This document shows positions 55,527-64,000 of a stretch of DNA of 64,000 bases, piece by piece; position 1 is the stretch's first letter, and each line of letters starts with the position of its first letter. The position numbers were made by a program, and so were the translations under genes. This DNA comes from Papaver somniferum. Lineage: Eukaryota; Streptophyta; Magnoliopsida; Ranunculales; Papaveraceae. The DNA is taken from contig NC_039363.1 of the NCBI RefSeq assembly GCF_003573695.1, positions 166,672,747 to 166,736,746 on the forward strand, in the 5' to 3' direction. The notes beneath the pieces were generated by a model. The model worked only from the letters and a program-made list of their open reading frames with translations, was not told where the DNA came from and did no database searches.

Positions 55527-57717
55527 TCTGTTAAAGGTTTAAGAAATTTTCTCAATTGAGGATCCGCCTGTTGCATATTTCTCCATTTTTTTATCAAAAA
55601 CCAGTAAATCATTTTCACGCATCAACAAAACTATATAGGGGTTTAGTGTTTTTCCCCATAAAGAATCAGGTTCTTTAAGAAGCCTACATGCCATCTTTCC
55701 TATCAATGCTAGGCTAAATTTGTGAGCATCCTTAAAACCTAGTCCCCCTAGATTCATAAGTTTGCAAAGATTTGGCCAAATTTTAGGGAAAAAGCTCCAG
55801 AGCCAGAATCTTTACCGCACCACAAATCTCTTTGCATTGCAACTATTTTGTTAGTTATTTTCTTTGGTGGGATGAAACATCCCATTTGATAAGTTGGTAT
55901 ACTTGCAAGAACTTCTTTGTTTAACACCATTTTACTGGTTTGAGGAAGCACTTTTCCAACATTTGGATTTGTTCTCTATTTTTTCCATTATTGGCTCAAA
56001 GGTTTTTTTCCCTTCGATTTATCCATAAAAATAGGAGATGCCAGATAAGGGTCTTTAAGGCTTATATACTTTATTTTTAACAGTTTTGACATAATTCTTT
56101 GATGTTTATGTTGCACTTTTTTACTAAAGAAAATTCCCGATTTTTCAAAATTTATAAGTTGACATGAAGCTTTACTAAAAAGGTATATTGTAGTTAGTAG
56201 ATTCCTGCATTCTACAAGATTATCTTTAACAAAGAGAAGACAATCATATGCAAGGAACGGGTGAGATATATGTTCACTTTTTGGAGTAATTTTGACTCCA
56301 TCAAGAAGTATGTTGTGTTCCTGAGACAACATGAGTCTAGAGAAAATATCCATATAGATGATAAAATATATAAAGAGAGAGCGTCCTCCTGTCTCAATCC
56401 CCTAGACCCTAGTTGGGTGAAACGACTTTCCTGGGGTTACATTTAAAAGGACTGAGATGGAAATAGCTGAAACACATTGTTCAATTAAGTCACAGACTTC
56501 CTTAAAGAAACCAAAGGATTTTAAAGTTATTAGTAGAAACTTCCAGTTTAGTCTATCAAAGGCTTTGGCATGTCTGTCTTGATTCCTAGACTTCCTTTTT
56601 TTTTTAATTATTATGAATGGATTATTTCATGAGCCATTATTATGTTGTCAAAGATTTATCGAGAAGAGAGGAAAGAAAATTTAAATGGAGAGACAATTTT
56701 ATCTATAAGAGGTTTTATTCTACTGGCTAAGATTTTGCAATGACTTTATATATAGTATTACAGAGTCATATAGATCTGAATTGACTAGGATTTTTAGGTT
56801 GCTTGATCTTAGGTATTAAGAAAAATGATTTTTATTAAAATCACAATTTATTAATTTTACTATAAAGAAGTTCTGGACTGTTAGTGTAACTTGAGAGCTA
56901 ACATTTTCCCAATTATTCTTCAAGAAAAACTAACCCGAAAGCCATCTGGTCCTGGGATGTATTTGGTTTCATTTCTTTATAACAATAAGAATTTCATTAT
57001 CAGAGGGAATTCTATTATTGACTAGATCAGAGATAAAAGGGATAATATTCTAGAAAATTTGGTCATGAAGAGAGATGTCTATAAAGTCTTCAGTAAAGAG
57101 GGTTCAGAAGTAATCAGTAAGAGCGTTAATTGTTTTATCTCTATTTTAGAGACCTTTTTTTGACTATTTAATAGGCAAGGTATGTTGTTCCATTTACGCC
57201 TCCTAAGAGTTATGGTGTGGAAATATTTTGTGTTTCTTTCCCCTAATTCTATGGTATCGTCTCTATACTGTTGTTTGACTATGGCTTCCTGTGTATCATA
57301 AAAGGGATTCTAATTCTTGAAGTTATCCTGGAGATTATATAGAAAGTAATCTGTCATTCTATTACATTTAGTTTTTTCTATTTCTTTAAGAAGTTTTGCT
57401 ATTTTCCTGGCTGGAAGGCCAAATATATTTTTCTTCTAGTCAAGAAGGTTTATTCCAATTTTTTTTTGAATTATACACTAAGTCAAATTCTGGGTCCAAT
57501 GGATCAGAGTATTTCCAAGTTTCTTTAAATATTTGAATGCATGTTGCATCTTTCTGCCAGGTGTCGTAGATTTGAAGACCCAATCTCTCCTAGCTACTTT
57601 ATTATTTTATGTGAGCATAATAGGGTTATGATCAGATCTTATAGCTACCAGATGAGTTAGAGAAGCGTTAGGGAAATTTATGTTACATTCTGCATTTTGT
57701 ACTACCATATCTAGTCT

Positions 57718-59442
57718 TGAAAACGTGGGGTACCAAAATACACCACCAATTTTTTCTTAGGAAACCTGTGTAGACAAACATAAATATAATTCCGATAGTT
57801 CAACTTAATGAATCTCAATCAAAGAATAATATTTAGAGTTATATCTCTTTCTCCCACAATCAGAAAATTTGCATAGACAAGTCTGTGAACCTGAGTTACG
57901 TGTGAGAGTACTTGGACGATTCCAAAGATAATAATTCCAAGAATCAATCAAGTCGTATCCAATAAACAAGGATGGATGTATCTACTTTGATTGATTTACG
58001 TATAACCCGTGATATTTTAATTATAATGATAAACAATATAATGCGGAAAATAAATAACACAGACATCAGAAATTTTGTTAACGAGGAAACCACAAATGCA
58101 GAAAAACCATGGGACCTAGTCCAATACAAAGTTGTATTAATCCCTTATAGAAACTAGCCTACTACCAATTAACTTCGGACTGGAATGTAGTTGAGACTGA
58201 ATAAAATACTCACAAAAATTCAGTTACAGTCGCGTTCCTTAAGCCTCTTGAATCCTAAAAGGACTCCGCGCACTTGATTCCCTTAGCTGACGTCCTTTAC
58301 AACCTAAAAGTTGCTTCAACTCAACTGAAAACTTTAAACCAATTTTCCTCCCACAGATAATCCTATATAGTAATTTCCTTTTTGATCGTATATCAAGGTG
58401 ATACTAGAAATTGATAGCAATAGACAAAGTCTATCTAACATCAAAATCCGAACTTATGCTTCCCCAAAGGCAGCCTAGATTATTGTTTACTTCACAAGTT
58501 TTGAACCTGTGGAATCACAAAATATGAGACGGAGAGAACTTTGCGATTTCTGTCTATGTTTTTTGAGTGAGTATCTCAACAATCAAACAATATCAGGATA
58601 CACGAACTATCAAGATAAAAGATAATTTGACCTGGCTTCACGAATCCCTATGAAGTCTTTTTAGTCGCTAAACTCTAAAAGGGTTTTAGGAATATGAAAA
58701 ATTTAGTTTACAACTGGGTTACACAAAGATAGTGGCGGGATTCAAAGATCCCAGTTGCTTGAGGTTCCCCTTTTATAGACTTTAAAAGTATAGGTTGTTT
58801 TAGGTTTAATTTAAGATAGCTTTGGAACCAACCAAATAATATCCATCGTTAGATGAATCTTTGAAATGTGATTGACATATCAAGATATACACTTTGGTTA
58901 GGATGAACCGTAACCGAACCGTGTATAAAGACATTCTTGATTAACGGTTAGCTGAAACTAGTCGATTGAACTATAAGCTTAATCATTTTCTAAGAATAAT
59001 CTTGAATCACAATTTAGATTATGAACAATAAATTGTTCTTAACAGAAATTCATAAAGTATGAACAAATGTGCATTAAGCTTAGTCATATATATTTCGAGA
59101 ACTAGTTACCAAGATAAAGTTGACTCAAAATTCTTGATATGCTTATGATAGTATGATTAGTTATGTGACAACGTCTCATAGATAGAAGGATGAATATAAC
59201 TTGGGAAATAGGTGTTCAGTTTTCACTTACCTTTTGTTGAGGAAGTTCTCCAAAATATTCGGTTGATCTTCGACTTCAAACGATAGAACGCGGTGATGTA
59301 TGATTCTCAACTACGTACTTTTATCCTAATTCGAGAATCAACTAATTGTAGACTAGAAATCAAGATATAGTTTTGACAACTAAATTTTACAACAAGCTTC
59401 AGATCGCAACACTTGTGAGTTATACCGAGCAATGCTCTTATA
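57718..59442 (-). repeat. Copia-like LTR, family 2, copy 1 (1.7 kb)
   Basis: In minus orientation it begins TATAAGAGCATTGCTCGG at 59442 (family start TGTAAGAGC, first bases decayed) and ends GGTACCCCACGTTTTCA at 57718. A polypurine tract (GACAAAGGGGTAGAT) sits just upstream at 59443-59456. A TATA box (GTCTATAAAAGG) is at 58771-58776. The block TTAACGAGGAAACCACAAAT near 58080 is shared with the LTR at 34761. Confidence 0.75.
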
Positions 59443-59677
59443 ATCTACCCCTTTGTCAATTTTAGTGATAAAACTATCTATACATATGAATGAAAAAATA
59501 AAGCTTCAAAAACTCCTTGAATCCATCATGCTTGATTTCTTTGGTTCGTTCAACTCTTTGAATTCTTTGTTATATAGAAAACAAATATTCTCAATTGTCA
59601 ATATAGATTGAGAACAAATATTCTCAATCGTCGTTATATAGAAACATAAGATTATTATCTTCTCCAAAGTTCAATTA
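59443..59677 (-). other. Collapsed internal region between two LTRs
   Basis: Only 235 bp separate the two family-2 LTRs. The polypurine tract is kept, but no primer-binding site is seen next to the LTR at 59678, so most of the internal region, including that site, is deleted. An AACAAATATTCTCAAT unit is repeated twice (about 59580-59627). Confidence 0.65.
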
Positions 59678-60631
59678 TGAAAACGCCGGGGGTACCAAAA
59701 TACACCACCAACTTTTTCTTAGGCAATCTGTATGGACAAACTCAACACAACTCCAAGAGTAAAAACTCAATCAAGGAAAATGCCTAGAGTTGTATCTCTT
59801 TCTTTCTATTTGTTAGAACGTTTACAGAACTGAATCCGTGAACCTAACTACAAAGAGGGTTCTTGGATGGTACAAAAGACCAATGTCCAAGGATCAATCA
59901 AGTCTTATCCAACTAACAAGGTTGTACCTAGGTATTGTGATTAATCAATGCACAACCTGTGAAATTTCAATTATAAAGATAAACAATATAATGCGGAAAA
60001 AAACTAACACAGACACCAGAAGTTTAGATTGAACACCAAACTGTATTAAGTCGCTGCATACATTAACCTACTACCAATTAACTTCGATATGGAATGTAGT
60101 TGAGCCCGAACTCAGTCTCCCACTGATTCAGTTGTAGTCGCGCTCCTTATGCCTCTTGAGTCCTAGCAGGACTCTGCGCAGTTGATTCCTTTAGACGGTG
60201 TCACACCAACTAAGAGTTGATTCAACTCAATTGAAGACTTTAAACCAAATATGCCTCCCACATATTAAGCCTATTATTAATTTTCTGATTTATGATCTAA
60301 ACGGATGATCAGATCAAATGATAGATACAAGTGATGGAAATCGAGATCAGGATACTCAAGTTATCAAGATAAAAGATAACTGGACCTGGCTTCATGAATC
60401 CCAATGAAGTCTTTGTAGTCGCTAAACCCTAAAAGGTTTTCTGGAGAGGACGACACAAGATACAACTAGGACACACCAAAAAGTAGTGTCAGGATTCAAA
60501 GATACCAGTTTCCAAGAGTTCCCCGCATATAGACTTCAAATCCTAGGTTTCTTTAGGTTTAAGCTAAGATATCTTTGGAACCAAGCTATCAATATTAACC
60601 GTTAGATGAAATTTTTGAATCTAATTCACAT
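59678..60631 (-). repeat. Copia-like LTR, family 2, copy 2, split by a solo LTR
   Basis: It begins TGAAAACGCCGGGGGTACC and aligns with copy 1 until 60631. It resumes briefly after the insertion at 63529 (ATACAAAATATACACT, matching ATCAAGATATACACT in copy 1) and stops at the next LTR at 63547. The conserved AACGAGGAAACC block is missing, removed between CAGACACCAGAA and AGATTGAACACC. Confidence 0.7.
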
Positions 60632-63523
60632 TGATGCGTGTCGTAACCACAACAAATTAATTAATATTTTTCTCACTAATTAACAAGTAATATAGCGATA
60701 ATAAGGATCGTTCGAGGAGCAAGAGGTTTTAGTTGTCTTATAATGTCACAAAAAAGGAGGGTTTTAGATTTTATAAAGTAAAAGAATAAACAAAGCAATT
60801 AAAAAAAATAAAAGAAAATCAATAAGAGAGACGAGACTAAGGAATCCTTCTTCATTGCAAAACAATGATTCAAGTTATGTTCTTTTCCATTTTTTATTAG
60901 TCAAAGATTATCGCGAACCGTAGATAAAGCAGCTAGCTCAGTGTTAAACCCCTAAATCCCTAGTATCACCGGATACAGAATTTCTCGACTACCGTATTCT
61001 GTTCACCAAACCACCTAGTAGTAGCTCACTCAAGATGTAATTTAGTTAAACGCATTAAGATTTATGAATTTATTAGGTTGATATTAGTAGTTAGACTCTT
61101 AGCTCAAGGTCTACTTGCTAACGTTGTTTCCACACACAATTGCTCCACGGAATCCCTCCGCAAGGTCTCGTGTTTGCTAGTTATGTAAAGAGTCAAGAAA
61201 CGATTACTTATCCCCTAACTTTCACTAGCTTTAGATAAATTAACAAATCAATTTAGTATGCATCCTAAATGACCTATCAATCAACCATGAATGTATAAAC
61301 ATTCCTATTAGTAAAAACAAACGATAATCATGTGAAAACTTCAAAGTAGATTTAAAACAAAACTCAAAACATGTTAAGAACTAGGAATTCATCCTCAATC
61401 AATAAAATTAGCTACTCATGCTAAGGAGTTCACATAAAGAATAAAGAAAAGAGAAGTGTTGTGTGTGTAAAAGATGTGTCAAAGTTGTGTGGAAAACTTC
61501 TCTATTTATAGGCTTCAATTTCCTAGCAATCCTCTTAGGAATGGAATCCTCATTCCATAATAACACCACTTTCCCAATTTGAGCCTAATTCCAATTTTAA
61601 GTCCAATTCTCCAAATCTTTCATCTTCTCTTTCCATATCCAAGCCCAATTCTTCATATAATTTCAAGTTTAAGTCTTCACACCCATGAAAAGAATCCACA
61701 CAAAAAGCTACAATTTTGGGTCGCCGGAATAGTTCTTAGGATCACCGGAATCCGGACTGAAATGGCATCGGAATAGTGCTGCCGGTCGCCAGAATCTTCT
61801 TCTTAGTCAAGGAATATTCCGTCACGGTGCCGTTTAAGTTAACAGTCAAACTAACGGTCATCTTCAGTCAATCGGATCAAAGGAAGGGATGTCAGCCGAG
61901 TCAGTTATCGAGTCAGCTTCTAACTCGGCTGACTGGTCTGAGACAAGTGAGCTGGATCGGTCACTGAGTTGACTCATCAGAGGGAAAATTTAGACAGAGT
62001 TTCCTCTGTTTCACATCATTTCCAGGCCATACTCCGACCTATTTTTCTTCAGTCTTCCCCTGCTCAAATCCTAGCACATACATCTAACAATTCAAACACA
62101 TTCAGTGCTGATTTAATTTTCTCTACTCAGCCCACAACTCCACAGGTTTAACAACACTCTTTCCATCTGGTCAGCTGCAATGCCCAGACCTGTATCCCAA
62201 TCAATCCATAGCACCAACCTTCTTTATTCATCTCCAATTGCAGCTGCATCACTTGCACAATCAATCTCCTCCTTTCACAACTTATTCCGCATTGTTCTTC
62301 ACTGAGTTTTAGTCTTGAAACTCCACAAAATCCATCATTCATAGTACTCACATATATTTCATCTTCCTGAACAAACCTGCATCTTAGACATACATCTAAT
62401 TCTCAAGCATCGGTCCCTGTAAAACGGCAGCATCTTCAATTTCAAATCTACTGAAACTGCAACCATTTCCTTCTTCCACTCACACCCATGAATATCAACA
62501 TAATCCTTCTCTGAACCAACAGCAGCAACAATCAACATCTCAAGCATCAACCTCTATATCTTCATCTGAATCTCACACCAACAAAAATCCATCTCCGATT
62601 CATCCAAATACCCATTTAATTCATGGCAGATACCCACTGTTCTTCCCTGAGTTCACCACCACAACCAATTCTATTTGTTCTCTGATAGAAACGGCTTCAA
62701 ATCTCAGTTCACTAATCAATTAATCACCAACCCTTAAATCGACACCATTCCATCTGCTCGAATCATTCTTCATCACAAGAACTCTCAATCTTCAATTCAT
62801 CAATAACAATTCAATCTCAATCGAGACCAAAATCTAACAGTAATTCTCGAGCCACAAAACCCCTATGATTCATATAAACGGCAAACCCTAACTGCAATTT
62901 CGAATTTAAACTGAACCCAGCTCCAATTTCATGTTCTTTAAACAGATTCTTCCATCTTCAATTTCCGTAAATCTCATATCCCCTTTTTCTCATCTCAGTG
63001 ACATGATTTCTTGTTCTTCTTCGTGAGACCAACAACAACATCACCATCATCTTCTCATCATCTCTGTTTGTCTCTCGAATTCCGAGTTCCTCTTAATTTC
63101 TCAGTTTCAGCATCCATAGCTGCTTGCGCAGCTTTTCTCTTTTCTCAGTTTCAGGTGAAAATAATGATGATTGAGAGAGAACTCAATTTTAGGTTATACA
63201 AATTGGGTCCGGACTTGGGCACTAATATGGGCCGGCCAATAACATCTCAAGCTAGCTTTAGGTGCCTTGAGTGTCTAACCGGGTGCTTTAAACACTTAAG
63301 TGGGTTGCCCCTTAACATTGAATGGACTCCAGATAGTGTTCGCCTATGAAATGACAATATTTCCCATTTCGCACAAATTGGGTGATTTCTTCTTCTTTTC
63401 CTCCGTGTGACTCCAAAATACCTAATAACTCAAAAACATGCGTAAAATACATAATTTACAAGAAAAATAGCAGAGAAAGCATAAACAATAGATAATAAAT
63501 AAGATGTATTCTACACCCTATCT
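60632..63523 (-). repeat. Solo LTR of a second type (2.9 kb), inserted in the family-2 LTR
   Basis: TCACAT occurs on both sides (60626-60631 and 63523-63528), and the interrupted LTR resumes afterwards, which proves an insertion. On the minus strand the 3' end reads CGACACGCATCA, and a canonical TATA box (CCTATAAATAGAG) is at 61501-61511. The other end is either CACCCTATCT or CACCCTATCTCA, so the 5' end is uncertain by a few bases. No retroelement proteins are inside; the frames at 61579-63349 are unremarkable. Confidence 0.65.
61501..61511 (-). promoter_or_regulatory. TATA box of the second solo LTR
   Basis: The minus strand reads GCCTATAAATAGAG, a near-perfect plant TATA box. It gives the transcription direction of the LTR. 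Confidence 0.6.
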
Positions 63524-63546
63524 CACATATACAAAATATACACTAT

Positions 63547-64000
63547 TGAAAAAGTGGGGGTACAACAACCTCACCCAATATATCGCTTAGCAATCTGTAT
63601 GGACTAACTCCAATATACTTTTAAGAGAATCAACTAGACAGTCAGACTCAATCTTAATAAAAAGTATATCAAAGAGTTATATCTCAATTTGTCGATTCAA
63701 TCCTTACTCAAACAAATAGAAATCTGCGAGTCTGATTGAATACAAAATAAATTAACTTGAACGGTACCAAAGACCAATGTTCAAGGATCAATCAACAACC
63801 AAAGTTTGGATTTACCAATTGATCGATTCAACGCACAACCTGTGATATTTCAATTATATAACAAAATATAATGCGGAAAAGAAATAACACAGACATCACA
63901 ATCGGTTTATTCCTTTGAAATTTCCATAGAGACACTTCATGACCAAAAGAAAGCACATATCAACTTTTTAGATGCAATCATATATCCGAAACTAAATGCA
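63547..64000 (-). repeat. Copia-like LTR, family 3, running off the window
   Basis: It begins TGAAAAAGTGGGGGTACAAC and shares CAATCTGTATGGACTAACTC and AATATAATGCGGAAAAG with family 2, but it has its own middle sequence. Only the R-U5 side is in the window, so the element continues to the right. Confidence 0.65.

Larger units (their letters stand above)
51655..57717 (-). mobile_element. LINE-F: decayed L1-type LINE, split by a solo LTR
   Basis: Reading the minus strand from 57717: endonuclease end (LVAIRSDHNPIML), reverse transcriptase (FLAYDCLLFVKDNLVECRNL, where FADD has become LAYD; SCQLINFEKSGIFFSKK; NLGGLGFKDAHKFSLALIGK), then across the LTR insertion KGSWT, CIWEVGNGLNINVWED, LIDQTTKQWNNTLIHDSIPA, a zf-RVT region near 52540, and RNase H (KINVDAAWESVFSPSSFSLI, QHFSIEGDC) to about 51850. 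A short A-run on the minus strand near 51655 is the probable tail. Its 5' part is cut off by the LTR at 57718. Stops and shifts are frequent. Confidence 0.75.

Noticed and set aside
57972..58157. Short frames in the family-2 LTRs (also 59838-60032)
   Set aside because: They fall in LTR R-U5 sequence, differ between copies and have no domain.
1..64000. tRNA or rRNA genes
   Set aside because: No sequence with convincing box A and box B spacing plus cloverleaf was seen, apart from the SINE-like head near 32.8 kb.

Overview
The window looks like a repeat-dense stretch of a eudicot nuclear genome. It is AT-rich, with nested L1-type LINEs, LTR elements that carry plant-type PBS/PPT signals, PIF/Harbinger, hAT and CACTA-like elements, and one host gene with plant intron structure. 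The LTR family with a block reading GTTAACGAGGAAACC suggests Ranunculales (poppy-like), but I cannot prove the species from sequence alone. There is no bacterial-style operon structure, no CRISPR array, and I recognised no tRNA or rRNA gene.

Layout. (1) 315-7128 is a PIF/Harbinger-type element with a dead transposase (1066-2497) and, unusually, four small diverged SANT/Myb-like genes in two head-to-head pairs (A- / B+ and C- / D+). Arrays of AACGG-type palindromes lie at both ends and in the middle. Its right flank carries a 349-bp inverted duplication. (2) 7636-17349 is a graveyard: a 5'-truncated LINE split by a hAT-like MITE, a LINE zinc-finger fragment, a CACTA-like MITE apparently nested in another MITE, the 3' end of an RTE-like LINE, a hairpin MITE and unexplained DNA. 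(3) 17362-31951 is a minus-strand L1-type LINE (LINE-A) bounded by a 12-bp repeat and interrupted by a nearly complete plus-strand LINE (LINE-B, 21045-27284). The proposed 5' part of LINE-A carries an intact 242-codon antisense ORF. (4) 32067-34730 has a poly(A)-only insertion with a target duplication, a SINE-like piece and a LINE remnant. (5) 34761-42317 is a minus-strand LTR retrotransposon without recognisable pol. (6) 42605-44795 is a Pack-type element with palindromic minisatellites; it has captured pieces of a histone H2A gene and an ABCC transporter gene. (7) 45884-48224 holds the only confident host gene, an intact four-exon sterol 8,7-isomerase (HYD1/EBP family) on the minus strand. 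(8) 49080-51465 is a decayed non-LTR retroelement with a YLDD-box reverse transcriptase and a restriction-like endonuclease domain. (9) 51655-64000 is a minus-strand LINE split by a solo LTR, followed by Copia-like LTRs, one of which is split by another solo LTR.

How it works together. Most genes are transposon genes. In the Harbinger block the SANT-like proteins and the palindromic AACGG sites could form a DNA-binding/transposition module, but its own transposase is broken. HYD1 is the only gene with a clear cellular role (sterol biosynthesis in the ER). All exon joins below were worked out by hand from splice signals and reading phase, with no database search.
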